Shown here: piece by piece, positions 43,314 through 52,649 of the stretch | Layout of the letters: every line of letters starts with the position of its first letter | How positions within the stretch are numbered: position 1 is the stretch's first letter | From: Fidelibacterota bacterium | Lineage (GTDB): Bacteria > Fidelibacterota > Marinisomatia > Marinisomatales > SCKK01 | Length of the DNA stretch: 64,000 bases | Direction: 5' to 3' | Assembly (NCBI GenBank): GCA_004124475.1 | Contig: SCKK01000007.1 | Location: forward strand, 1-64,000 | Made by a program: the position numbers and the translations under genes | Notes under the pieces: model-generated | What the model was told of the DNA's origin: nothing | Database searches by the model: none | The model's input: only the letters and a program-made list of their open reading frames with translations

Positions 43314-43835
43314 CGGGAAATTACCTTGCAAAAGCGGGGTTTTTCATTTCCTGAATAGGAGGGACGAGAAGTTTATCCCGATGAGGGAAGTGAATCGGGG
43401 AGTCCCTCCGCCGGAGCGGGAAATTACCTTGCAAAAGCGGGGTTTTTCATTTCCTGAATAGGAGGGACGAGAAGTTTATCCCGATGAGGGAAGTGAATCG
43501 GGGAGTCCCTCCGCCGGAGCGGGAAATTACCTTGCAAAAGCGGGGTTTTTCATTTCCTGAATAGGAGGGACGAGAAGTTTATCCCGATGAGGGAAGTGAA
43601 TCGGGGAGTCCCTCCGCCGGAGCGGGAAATTACCTTGCAAAAGCGGGGTTTTTCATTTCCTGAATAGGAGGGACGAGAAGTTTATCCCGATGAGGGAAGT
43701 GAATCGGGGAGTCCCTCCGCCGGAGCGGGAAATTACCTTGCAAAAGCGGATTTTTTCATTTCCTGATTAGGAGGGACGAGAAGTCACAGCGCAACAAAGA
43801 TCCCGATAAACGCAGTGAATCGGGAAGTCCCTGCT
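43298..43835 (+). repeat. 103-bp tandem array containing the tRNA 3' end
   Basis: Units begin at 43314, 43417, 43520 and 43623, exactly 103 bases apart, with a diverged fifth from 43726. Each unit holds GCGGGAAATTACCTTGC, AAAGCGGGGTTTTTC, GGAGGGACGAGAAG and a copy of the tRNA-Asn 3' end AGTCCCTCCGCCGGAG. Identity of the first four is essentially complete, so the duplication is recent. A single diverged copy without the tRNA tail occurs at 45521-45605. Confidence 0.93.
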
Positions 43836-43969
43836 TGTCCGGTTGGCGGGCCTCCTCCGGAGATTTTAAGGGAGATATGAGAGAAGTTGGAAAAGGATAA
43901 GGAAGAAGGAGAACCGCAGGAAGGTGAATGACGGAAAACAAAGCACACCCAGATAGGAGCATAATCAAT
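43836..43969. other. Gap between the tandem array and the nucleotide-binding-like gene
   Basis: About 130 bases with a purine-rich stretch (GGAAAAGGATAAGGAAGAAGG) and GGAGC at 43956 as ribosome site. No gene was recognised. Confidence 0.4.
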
Positions 43970-45096
43970 ATGTCCACAGCCTTTATTATAATGTCAATTG
44001 GTAATTCGGATTTAGACAAAATGTGTGAGAAAGTAATTATTCCATCACTAGTTAATGTGGATTTAAGAAGGAAAACTGCATTCGTATTGATAAGCACAAT
44101 GAGGGTGGACTATTAAAAAGTGAAATAATTAAGCATATAAGTGATGCTGATATAATAATTGCAGATTTAACTAATGAAAGACCCAATTGTTATCTAGAAG
44201 TTGGTTTTGCTATGGGCATTGATAAGTTTAAAAACTTGATTTTAATGGCTCGAGAGGATCATAATCCCGATAGTCCCAACTATCAAAAGGGTGGACCCAA
44301 AATACATTTTGATCTAATAGGATATGATATTCTATTTTGGGAACAAAATAATTTTAATTACGCTATCGAAGAACTTGTTAAAAGGTTAGATAGAAGATTG
44401 CAGCTATTGTCAGCTAATCAAATTAAAGAAAATAGCTGGGATCGAGATTGGATAGATTCTAATCGTAAGAAAGGGCTGACAATAATTTCAAGTGTAACAC
44501 AGCAAAATTATCTTGAAATTTTATTCAGTCTTGATGATAAAGACATTAATGCCGATCATCATAAATTAAAAGAAGCTGCAATAAGAGCACAAATTCCTAT
44601 TACTGGATTCCCAATTGGAATGGTTAGTAACCCACAACCACGAAGAAGAGGAATTGTGGATAGTGCAAAGATTAGTGGTTGGGTAAATTTTTGGGCTTTA
44701 AGATTTGATGGAGACTATTATTTAATTGAGAGCTTTTCTATTCCAGATGAAATAAGAATAAATGCTATTCATATGGGACTTCGAATTGATAGAATAATTG
44801 CAGCATTAAAATTTTGTGAACGTTTATATGGGAATTTGGGAATTAATCATGGATCTGTTAATGTAAGTGTTACACATAAAGGACTAAAAGGAAAATTACT
44901 CTACGGTGTTCAAATTTCGACTAGTAATTCTACTGAAGATGAAGTTAAAACAGAGCGTAAAATTACGTTTGAGAGAATTCGTTCAGATCTTCCTGGAATA
45001 GTTATGGAGTTTGGTAATGATTTATTAGTGCTTTTTGGGTTTTTTAGTCAAAAAACCTGGGAATATGAAAGTTTAGTTAGAGATTTTCGGAGTTAA
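43970..45096 (+). pseudogene. Nucleoside deoxyribosyltransferase/TIR-like sensor gene with one frameshift
   Basis: Read across a shift near 44056, the N-terminal ~110 residues run STAFIIMSIGNSDLDKMCEKVIIPSL, then GFKKENCIRIDKHNEGGLLKSEIIKHISDADIIIADLTN, and RPNCYLEVGFAMG. This is the fold of nucleoside 2-deoxyribosyltransferase-like or TIR-like domains used in many defence systems. The C-terminal ~250 residues (KISGWVNFWALRFDGDYYLIESF..., FCERLYGNLGINHGSVNVSVTH) are unrecognised and may be a sensor. One inserted base at 44056 gives a single 375-residue frame. ATG 43970 with GGAGC upstream is the best start. The gene is probably inactive unless the shift is an error. Confidence 0.55.
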
Positions 45097-45177
45097 TTAG
45101 CTAGTTTATTTAATAATTCTATTAGTACTCTAGTAACCCACACCCTACTAACCCCCAGCTGCCTGGCCAATTCAGCC
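45093..45177 (-). pseudogene. Remnant of a second helix-turn-helix gene
   Basis: On the minus strand, after an in-frame TAG, the sequence reads IQAELARQLGVSRVWVTRVLIELLNKLAN and stops. This matches the HTH core of the intact gene just to the right (NQVDVAKHLGISRARVTQILNILK). It is a truncated copy placed directly after the intact gene's stop, and it overlaps the end of the + strand sensor gene. Confidence 0.7.
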
Positions 45178-45189
45178 TGAATCTAACAT

Positions 45190-45444
45190 TTAAAGATTCC
45201 GCAACCTTCGCTCCGTAATCCTGACACTCTCCTTTTCCATCCGATCGATCTTTTCTTTCGGAATTTTCAAGATGTTGAGGATTTGTGTAACACGTGCTCT
45301 GCTAATCCCCAGGTGTTTGGCAACATCAACCTGATTCCAGTCATTGACCTCCATCAATTCTAAAATGTCGATAGCTAGGCGAAACAGTGATGGCTTTTTT
45401 GGTTTTGGGGTCTCCGGTTCAGGCATAAACCAGATTGTGCACAT
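45190..45444 (-). CDS. Small helix-turn-helix protein
   Basis: An 84-residue basic protein. The centre NQVDVAKHLGISRARVTQILNILKIP is a clear helix-turn-helix of the ParB/KorB-like or recombinase-associated type. Proline-rich, lysine-rich residues precede it, and an arginine-rich tail follows. ATG 45442-45444 is the furthest start, and ATG 45424-45426 would give 78 residues. It is on the opposite strand to its neighbours, inside the segment bounded by the 103-bp repeat. It may regulate the module or bind its ends. The partner is unknown. Confidence 0.75.
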   Translation of the reverse strand: MCTIWFMPEPETPKPKKPSLFRLAIDILELMEVNDWNQVDVAKHLGISRARVTQILNILKIPKEKIDRMEKESVRITERRLRNL

Positions 45445-45899
45445 GGTTCCTGTAATACGGTAAAACGGGATTGTGAACGTGATCCACCCTCGGACGGTGT
45501 GTGTTTTGTGACCTTGTAGGGAGCGAGAAATTACCCTGCGAAAGCGGGGTTTTTCATTACCTGATCAGGAGGGACGAGAAGTCGCACCGGAACGAAGATC
45601 CCGATAGCGAAAAGTATGGTGGATTCTAATCAAAAGGTGGTAATATAAAACTATAACAATTTAAGAGTAAAATACACCTCGCACCGTGCAAAACTCACAC
45701 TTTTCATTAGAACGATTAATGTAAATTCTTTAACCTATAACGTGTGCTACAAATACGGTTGTGGTATCTGTATTTCTCGCAGTGACCTGTTATTCCCATT
45801 GCTCACACCTCAGCGGAATATTTCTTGCAAAGAAAGAAACAAAGAAAGAAATTAACTTGCATATTGATGTAAGAATATGTTAAAGGATTTAAAGGAAAG
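45445..45899. other. Intergenic region with repeat copy
   Basis: About 455 bases. 45521-45605 is a diverged copy of the 103-bp unit. ACCCTGC-GAAA-GCGGGGT at 45533-45550, followed by TTTTC, is a hairpin terminator with GAAA loop. An AAAGAAAG-type direct repeat lies near 45832-45851. Nothing else was identified. Confidence 0.55.
45521..45605. repeat. Diverged single copy of the 103-bp unit
   Basis: GAGCGAGAAATTACCCTGCG and AAAGCGGGGTTTTTCATTACC then GGAGGGACGAGAAGTCGC parallel the units at 43314 onward. Its right half is closest to the diverged last unit (43726-43811). It ends the segment that contains the sensor-like and HTH genes. Confidence 0.85.
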
Positions 45900-46274
45900 T
45901 TGAAAACTAAACTGCCATCATTAAGCAACAAGAAGAGTAAATCAGCTGAACAAAAATACCCTGATTCTAATACATTATTATCAACCATTATTGAGAGTCC
46001 GAAAGATATTGTCATTTTCGCCTTGGGCCGGAATTACTGCTATACCGCTTTTAATAACGATCATGAGCAGACGATAAAAAAGATCTGGGGGGCCGATATT
46101 GAGATTGGTATGAATATGCTAGAGATCATCAAGGACCCCCGGGATCGGGAGAAGATACTCGCTGCGGGGTGTGATGATTACCTGGCTAAACTGGTGTATC
46201 AGGAAGTCATTCTGAAAAAATTGAAGGAATGGTTAGCGAAAGAAGGTATTTTTCAAAGGTACATTGGAGATTAA
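45900..46274 (+). pseudogene. PAS start fused to receiver-domain end: collapsed kinase remnant
   Basis: A 124-residue frame. Residues about 25-85 (LLSTIIESPKDIVIFALGRNYCYTAFNNDHEQTIKKIWG...) are the beginning of a PAS domain. From about 86, ILAAGCDDYLAKLVYQEVILKKLKEWLAKE is the end of a response-regulator receiver domain. The junction is at DPRDREK|ILAAGCDDY. PAS domains continue after DREK, and receivers often have DREKxLAAGC, so a deletion through a short shared sequence is likely. TTG 45900 with AAAGGAAAG is the start, but I do not expect function. Confidence 0.65.
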
Positions 46275-46275
46275 C

Positions 46276-49200
46276 ATGACCAAAATCTTAATAATCGATG
46301 ATATAGAAAACATCCTGATTTCAGTTAAAGCTTTATTGAAGAATCTCGAGCCGGAATATGAAGTGATTACCGCTCAAAGTGGAATTGAGGGAATTAAGCT
46401 GGCCAAATCCAAACAACCGGATACGATCCTGCTGGATGTTCACATGCCCGGGATAGACGGCTATGAGGTTTGTAAACGGTTACGGATGGAAGAGAAGACA
46501 GAGCATATACCCATAATCTTTCTGACAGGAGTCAAAACCACTTCCAAAGATCGAATTAATGGCCTGGAACTGGGTGGGGATGCTTATCTTACCAAACCCA
46601 TTGATGAAGAGATGCTGTTAGCTCATCTACACGCGATGATCCGGATTAAGAAGGCTGAAGATAAAGTACGCCAGGAAAGAGATTTATTAGAAGTAAAAGT
46701 TGCTGATCGGACCAAGGAATTACAGGTGTCCGAAGCCAAATATATTGATCTGTACGAAAATGCACCGGACATGTTTGCTTCTGTTGATGCCAAAACATCA
46801 ACGATCCTTCGATGTAATCAGACTTTAGTTTTGGCTCTGGGCTATAAAAAGGATGAAATCATTGGTCAACCAGTATTCTTTGTCTATCATCCTGATTGTA
46901 TGGAAGAAGCGAATAAAAATTTCCAGCAATTTGTGGATAGTGGGGAGATTCATGGCGCTGAATTGCAGTTAAAACGAAAAGACGGTAGCAAAATTGATGT
47001 TAGTTTGAATGTATCGTCTGTTCGTGATGAAGAAGGCATAGTGCTTTATAGCAGGTTAATATGGCGGGACATCACTGACCGCAAGCTGGCGGAGGAGGAA
47101 TTCAGGAAGCAATCCGCTCAACGCCACAGATTATTGGAAGCTGGCCGTCAGTTAATATCTTCTCTGGAAATTGATAAGGTCTTGAAATATTTATCTAAAG
47201 AAGTTCGCACACTCTTGGGTTGTAACGGTGTAACAATCTATATACTTGACGAACAAGGCAAAATGCTTGAACCGATTCTGGCCTACGATCCCCCTTATGA
47301 AAAACAGATCATGTCTGCCAAACTTGATATTGATAACAGTTTAACCGGGCAAGGAATAAAAGCGAAGAAAGGGATTATATTTAACTATGCTGCCCAGCAA
47401 CCAGGTGGTTATCACATACCCGGTACTCCAGTTGATGACGTTGATCATATTATCACAGCACCTTTCATTATTGGTGAGAGAATTATTGGAGCATTAACTA
47501 TTTATCGGAGGCAGGAAATATTTAATGAAGAAGATCTAACTTTGGTCGAGACTTTCACAATGTATGCCAGTACGGCAATCAACAACGCCCAAGTGCATCA
47601 GGAGTTGCTGAATCAAATTGAGAAACGCGAGCGGGCGGAAGAAACTTTGAAAGCGAGTACCACCATACTTGAAGAATCTCAAAGAATAGCTAACCTGGGC
47701 TCCTATGTACTGGATATTACAACTGGTATTTGGACCAGTTCTGGAATTTTGGATAAAGTATTTGGTATTGACAAAAATTACAAGAGAGATGTCAGTGGAT
47801 GGTTAAAAACCGTACATCCTGATGAGCGTAAAGAAATGCAGGATTATTTAACTAATCATGTGATAGCTGAACGTAAACCTTTTGATAAAGAGTATCGCAT
47901 AATTCGAAAAAATGATCAGAAAGAATGCTGGGTCCATGGCCTTGGAAAACTTGAATTCGATTCTGTAGGGAAACCCATCAGAATGATAGGAGTAATACAG
48001 GACATTACCGAGCGGAAGCAGATCCAGGAGGCACTGCAGAAGAGCGAAGAGAAACTACGCAGCATTGTAGAGCACAGCACAAATCTTTTCTACTCTCACA
48101 CGCCGGAACACGAATTAACCTATCTCAGCCAGCAAAGCCGTGAATTCTTGCAATGTGAGCCAGAGGAAGCCATGACCAGATGGACCGAGTTCGCAACCGA
48201 TAACCCTGTTAATGAGAAAGGATTCGCGGTAACCGAGAAAGCCATCAAGACCGGCAAAAGGCAGCCTCCATACGAGCTGGAACTGGTGGGAAAGAAAGGG
48301 CAAGTAATATGGGTGGAAGTCCACGAAGCACCAGTCGTGGTAAAGGACAAGACGGTTGCTATTGTAGGTTCTCTAACCGACATCACCGAGCGGAAGAAAA
48401 CAGAAGAAGAATTGCAGGCATCCAGGGAATATGCTCAGAATCTTATTAATAGTTCCCTGGACATGATCATCGCCGTGGATAAGGGACGCAATATCATGGA
48501 GTTCAACAAGGCCGCCGAACAAACGTTTGGCTACAAGAAAGAAGAAGTGATGGGTAAACACGTGGATTTGCTTTATGCAGATGTGAGAGAGGGTCGGACA
48601 GTCCACAAATCAACCGTGGAAAAGGGACAGCATGTTCAGGAGATAACGAATAAGCGTAAAAATGGTGAGACCTTCCCGGTGCTGTTGGCTGCCTCTACTC
48701 TACTCAACGCTCAGGGTGAAATAGTAGGAATCATGGGGGTTTCCCGCGATATCTCGGAACAAAAAGCGGCGGCGCAGGCACTGCGTGAGAGCGAAGAAAA
48801 ATTCCGCGGTGTAATCGAGCAGTCCAACGATGGTATTTATGTCCTTCAAGGGGATCGGTTTGTCTTCATCAATCCCCGCTTCACGGAAATCACTGGCTAC
48901 GAGCTGGAGGAAATCATCGGACAGGATTTCGATTTCATGAAATTGGTGGCTGAGGAAGGACTAAAAGTGTTAGAAGAAAGAAAAGCGATGCGAGAAAGGG
49001 GTGAAGAACCTCCTGGCCGGTACGTTTTTAAAGGCCTCAGAAAAGATGATCAAGAAAGGGATTTTGAGGTAAGTATAACCCATGCGGAATGGGGGGGCGA
49101 GGAAGCAACTTTAGGAATTATTCAGGATGTAACCCAACGGATTCAAGCCCGTCTGGATCTTGAGGATGCATTAGAAAAAGCAAAACAGGGGGAAAAAGTT

Positions 49201-50307
49201 AAAAGTCTTTTTCTGGCTAATATGTCACATGAAATCCGAACGCCGTTAAATGTTATTCTGGGGTTCACTGATTTAATTGAATTTAGCACTAAAGATAAAA
49301 TCAGCGCAGAGGAACAGGAATTTTTTGATACTATTCGCCAAAGCGGCAAGCGGCTCTTACATACGATCCATGAGATTTTGGACATGTCCCTAATTGAAGC
49401 TAAAACTATTTCTGTTAACTTAGAAGAACTCAATCTGGCAGATATCGTGAAAAAGGCAGTTAAGCCCTTGGTCTCAGAGGCTAATACCAAGGGTCTTGAG
49501 CTAAATATCAATACAGGCGAATCAAGGGGTCACATCTTAGCCGATGAAGACTCTGTTGTTAAGACGATTACCAATGTAGTTGAAAATGCGATCAAATATA
49601 CTGAAATAGGCAGAATCGATGTTGATCTTACCGAAAAAATAAATACCATGGTGCTATCCATTAAGGATACAGGCATCGGGATAGAGAAAGAGTTCTTAGA
49701 TGAAATATTCCAGGTGTTTACTCAGGAAAGTGAAGGGTATACCAAGAAATATCAGGGCGTCGGCCTTGGGTTGGCATTGGTAAAGAAATATCTTGAATTC
49801 TGTAATGCCTCTATAGAGGTTAAAAGTAAAAAAGGGGTTGGGTCAACGTTCACTATAACTTTTAAGAAGATAAAAGAACGGAGTAAGAAGAAGAGGATAG
49901 AAAAGTCTGTCGAAAAGACCAAGGTTGAACTGGATGTGAGAAAACATAGGCCGTTGGTTTTGTTAGTGGAGGATGATAAAAGCTCACAGAAACTTATTCA
50001 TTTCTTTCTTAAGGATCGCTATGAATTGGATTTTGCAGTCAGCGTTTCTGAGGCTAAGGAAAAACTTAGAGAGAAAAAAGTAGAACTGGTACTGCTGGAT
50101 TTGTCATTGATTGGGGGTGAGGATGGGCTGAACCTGGCACGATATATGAGAAAGACAAGGAAATGGCAAGAAATCCCAATAATAGCCACAACTGCTCACG
50201 CATTTACGGAAGACAGGGATAAATGCCTCAATGCGGGGTGTAATGACTATATATCAAAGCCCATGAATCAAATAGATTTGTTAAGTAAGATGGAACAGTG
50301 GGTGTAA
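46276..50307 (+). CDS. Hybrid histidine kinase with receiver, GAF and multiple PAS domains
   Basis: A 1,343-residue cytoplasmic sensor kinase with no obvious membrane helix. The order is receiver (about 1-120, phospho-acceptor D54), coiled coil, PAS, GAF (about 285-440), and four further PAS domains. The HisKA domain follows with H985 in MSHEIRTP, then the HATPase (N box VVENAIKY, GVGLGLALVKK) and a C-terminal receiver with D1275 in VLLDLS. GGAGATTA precedes ATG 46276. Domains are complete, so both receiver domains may transfer phosphate. The collapsed kinase remnant lies immediately upstream. Confidence 0.93.
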   Translation: MTKILIIDDIENILISVKALLKNLEPEYEVITAQSGIEGIKLAKSKQPDTILLDVHMPGIDGYEVCKRLRMEEKTEHIPIIFLTGVKTTSKDRINGLELGGDAYLTKPIDEEMLLAHLHAMIRIKKAEDKVRQERDLLEVKVADRTKELQVSEAKYIDLYENAPDMFASVDAKTSTILRCNQTLVLALGYKKDEIIGQPVFFVYHPDCMEEANKNFQQFVDSGEIHGAELQLKRKDGSKIDVSLNVSSVRDEEGIVLYSRLIWRDITDRKLAEEEFRKQSAQRHRLLEAGRQLISSLEIDKVLKYLSKEVRTLLGCNGVTIYILDEQGKMLEPILAYDPPYEKQIMSAKLDIDNSLTGQGIKAKKGIIFNYAAQQPGGYHIPGTPVDDVDHIITAPFIIGERIIGALTIYRRQEIFNEEDLTLVETFTMYASTAINNAQVHQELLNQIEKRERAEETLKASTTILEESQRIANLGSYVLDITTGIWTSSGILDKVFGIDKNYKRDVSGWLKTVHPDERKEMQDYLTNHVIAERKPFDKEYRIIRKNDQKECWVHGLGKLEFDSVGKPIRMIGVIQDITERKQIQEALQKSEEKLRSIVEHSTNLFYSHTPEHELTYLSQQSREFLQCEPEEAMTRWTEFATDNPVNEKGFAVTEKAIKTGKRQPPYELELVGKKGQVIWVEVHEAPVVVKDKTVAIVGSLTDITERKKTEEELQASREYAQNLINSSLDMIIAVDKGRNIMEFNKAAEQTFGYKKEEVMGKHVDLLYADVREGRTVHKSTVEKGQHVQEITNKRKNGETFPVLLAASTLLNAQGEIVGIMGVSRDISEQKAAAQALRESEEKFRGVIEQSNDGIYVLQGDRFVFINPRFTEITGYELEEIIGQDFDFMKLVAEEGLKVLEERKAMRERGEEPPGRYVFKGLRKDDQERDFEVSITHAEWGGEEATLGIIQDVTQRIQARLDLEDALEKAKQGEKVKSLFLANMSHEIRTPLNVILGFTDLIEFSTKDKISAEEQEFFDTIRQSGKRLLHTIHEILDMSLIEAKTISVNLEELNLADIVKKAVKPLVSEANTKGLELNINTGESRGHILADEDSVVKTITNVVENAIKYTEIGRIDVDLTEKINTMVLSIKDTGIGIEKEFLDEIFQVFTQESEGYTKKYQGVGLGLALVKKYLEFCNASIEVKSKKGVGSTFTITFKKIKERSKKKRIEKSVEKTKVELDVRKHRPLVLLVEDDKSSQKLIHFFLKDRYELDFAVSVSEAKEKLREKKVELVLLDLSLIGGEDGLNLARYMRKTRKWQEIPIIATTAHAFTEDRDKCLNAGCNDYISKPMNQIDLLSKMEQWV

Positions 50308-50460
50308 AATAGGTTTGATTATTCACCCACGAAAAACGGTGGGGCTATTGATAAAACGTAACCATTCAATAATCTAATGAATGGCCCCATCCTTTCCGCA
50401 GGATTCTTTGGACAATTATTCATAAACATAACTCTTCAATTTTTACGAACTAAAATTTAA

Positions 50461-51900
50461 TCAACCTTTTATAACCCCAATCGGTCTGAATCTTGCCACT
50501 TTCTTACTGATCCCTGCTCCATCCATCACATCCACCACGTTTGAAACATCTTTGTAGGCATGAGGCATTTCTTCGGCGATAGTCCGTTTTCCACGGGCCA
50601 TAATCTCTACCCCTCTGGAGCGAAGTTCTTCAATCATATTCATAGATCGGCTGATTTTACTCGACTTTTTCCGGCTCATCATCCGACCGGCACCATGACA
50701 GGAGGAACCGAAAGTCTCTTGCATTGCTTTTTCTGTCCCAATACACAAGTAGGAATACCGACCCATGTCACCGGGGACCAGAACAGGCTGTCCAATCTCT
50801 TTATACGATTCCGGTAATTCAGGATGATGCGGACCAAATGCGCGGGTTGCACCTTTTCTATGAACACAAACAGAGACTTTTTTGCCATCAACCGTATGCT
50901 CTTCAAATTTGGCAACGTTGTGACAGATATCGTAAATAAGCTTCATTTTTAATTCCGTTTGCGAGATGGCGAGGGCTTTGATAAAAGCCTTTTCTGTGAG
51001 GTGTTTGATAACCTGTCGATTGACAAAAGCAAAGTTAGCGGCGGCTCTCATGGCCCCTAAGTATGCCTGACCCTCCGGGGACTGAATGGGTGAACATGCT
51101 AATTGTCTATCAGGAAGCTCTATCCTGTATTTTTCCACAGCTTTCTGTGTCATTTTCAGATAGTCAGTACAAACCTGATACCCCAATCCACGCGAGCCGG
51201 TGTGAATAATAACGACAATCTGGTCTTTTTTCAGACCAAGAACTTCCGCACTGTAATTATCATATATTTCTTCCACGTAATCAACTTCGAGAAAATGGTT
51301 TCCTGAACCGAGTGTCCCAATCTGTTTGCTACCTCGAAGTTTGGCATGTTGGCTGACTCTCTCAGGATCAGCTCCTTTCAAACATCCGTGTTCCTCGATA
51401 AAAAGGATATCTTCTTTACTGGCAAACCCCATATTTACTGCACTCGTTACACCGTCGAGAAGAATTTTATCCAGAGCTTTGATACCCAGGTTTGGTATTG
51501 CTCCTTGTGAACCTACACCAGAGGGAATGTCCCGAAACAATTGGGCGAGAAGTGTGCGGATTTGGGGTTGTAATTCGGAACGATGCAATCCTGTTGATAA
51601 AAGCCTAACGCCGCAGTTGATATCATATCCAACTCCGCCCGGGGAGATGACCCCCTCATCTATATCCATCGCTGCCACACCCCCTATGGGAAATCCATAA
51701 CCCCAGTGAATATCGGGCATGGCAAAGGAGTATTGAATAATTCCCGGAAGATGAGCTACATTCTGTACCTGTTCGATACAAGGGTCATTTGCAATTCCTT
51801 TCATCAGTTCCCGATCGGCATAGATGCGGCCGGGTACCCTCATTTTTCCCGTTTTGGGGACTTCCCAGATATATTCGTTAATTTGTTTCAATTGAACCAT
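50461..51900 (-). CDS. rtcB: RNA-splicing ligase RtcB
   Basis: A GTP- and Mn2+-dependent RNA ligase that joins 2',3'-cyclic phosphate or 3'-phosphate ends to 5'-OH, for tRNA or RNA repair. It is 479 residues. Metal and guanylation motifs are DINCGVRLL, GTLGSGNHFLEV, IHTGSRGLGYQV, the catalytic-histidine region CHGAGRMMSR and VCVHRKGATRAFGP. The start is ATG 51898-51900 (a TTG lies two codons upstream). It lies downstream of the archease gene on the same strand, the expected pair. Confidence 0.96.
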   Translation of the reverse strand: MVQLKQINEYIWEVPKTGKMRVPGRIYADRELMKGIANDPCIEQVQNVAHLPGIIQYSFAMPDIHWGYGFPIGGVAAMDIDEGVISPGGVGYDINCGVRLLSTGLHRSELQPQIRTLLAQLFRDIPSGVGSQGAIPNLGIKALDKILLDGVTSAVNMGFASKEDILFIEEHGCLKGADPERVSQHAKLRGSKQIGTLGSGNHFLEVDYVEEIYDNYSAEVLGLKKDQIVVIIHTGSRGLGYQVCTDYLKMTQKAVEKYRIELPDRQLACSPIQSPEGQAYLGAMRAAANFAFVNRQVIKHLTEKAFIKALAISQTELKMKLIYDICHNVAKFEEHTVDGKKVSVCVHRKGATRAFGPHHPELPESYKEIGQPVLVPGDMGRYSYLCIGTEKAMQETFGSSCHGAGRMMSRKKSSKISRSMNMIEELRSRGVEIMARGKRTIAEEMPHAYKDVSNVVDVMDGAGISKKVARFRPIGVIKG

Positions 51901-51956
51901 GGTCAAATATTAAAGTAACTATTCAGCCTATTATGACGGAAAAAGGGCAAGGCATA

Positions 51957-52045
51957 GGCTAAGGAAGTGGTGAGTGATGAGTAGTAATTGGTAAGTATCG
52001 AGTTATGATAAACAACTAACGAGTAACAAATTGACCAATAACTAA
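51957..52045. repeat. Low-complexity GAGTGATGAGTA / AACTAACGAGTAAC block
   Basis: GTGGTGAGTGATGAGTAGTAATTGG and later AACTAACGAGTAACAAATTGACC reuse similar short words on opposite strands, like the arms around the four-helix-bundle gene. It lies between rtcB and archease. Confidence 0.45.
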
Positions 52046-52066
52046 TTTTATCGTCGATAAACATTG

Positions 52067-52129
52067 TTCCGCAGGAACTCCTATGGAGAAATTTCTTGCC
52101 TGACACCAGGCAGGTGAAACAGTTAAATA
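52067..52129. repeat. CCGCAGGAACTCC...GCCTGACACCAGGC repeat block
   Basis: TTCCGCAGGAACTCCTATGG, AGAAATTTCTTGCCTGACACC and AGGCAGGTGAAACAGTTAAATA. It overlaps the end of archease. Similar blocks occur at 11381-11429 and 59726-59788. Confidence 0.65.
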
Positions 52130-52551
52130 TCAAAAATAATTCTAGCATTCCACCCATCGGATGTTTTGGAAACTTGAAACTGGTAATAGGTAATCCCCTT
52201 GATTTCGGTATGAATGATATGACGCTCCGGATCATAAATTTCGCCCCATGCTTCCCCAATATAATGATCTCTGTTGTTCATTGATACTTTGAATTTTGAA
52301 AAGAGATAATTGCTGCCGTTGAATTGGATCATTAAATCCTCGAGCCATTGACGTAACGCAACTTCATGATTTTCTGAGGTGATATCGATTTGGTAACTTA
52401 TGCTCTCCTTTACCTTGGATGTGTCTGTGATAATCTGAAACAAAGCAGAACCGGCATGTTCTAAAAGTGAAGGAAACGTCTCGCCATAGACTTCTATCCC
52501 AATGTCTGCGGTATGATCAATCATTGAAAATGTCTTCATAGTATCACTCAT
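52123..52551 (-). CDS. Archease, RtcB activator
   Basis: A 142-residue archease, a small protein that helps RtcB turn over and use different NTPs. FSMIDHTADIGIEVYGETFPSLLEHAG is the family's metal-site N-terminal signature (D13-H14, with D17). ALRQWLEDLMIQFN, GEIYDPERHIIHTEIKGITYYQFQVSKT and the C-terminal ARIIFDI complete it. ATG 52549-52551 and a second ATG four codons in are both possible. It is cotranscribed with rtcB, across the 222-base gap with repeats. Confidence 0.92.
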   Translation of the reverse strand: MSDTMKTFSMIDHTADIGIEVYGETFPSLLEHAGSALFQIITDTSKVKESISYQIDITSENHEVALRQWLEDLMIQFNGSNYLFSKFKVSMNNRDHYIGEAWGEIYDPERHIIHTEIKGITYYQFQVSKTSDGWNARIIFDI

Positions 52552-52649
52552 TCTATATGAACAATTTACTAAAAATTAGCATCTTTTCTTTTGATTTAAA
52601 TTCGAGTTTATCTTGACATTTTCCGGTTCAAATTGTTAATTGACATGCC

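Noticed and set aside
43154-43354. An ORF covering tRNA-Asn and the first repeat unit
   Set aside because: It is an accidental frame over a tRNA gene and its remnant.
43314-43728. Possible CRISPR array
   Set aside because: The 103-bp units are head-to-tail with no unique spacers, and each contains a tRNA tail and terminator-like hairpin.
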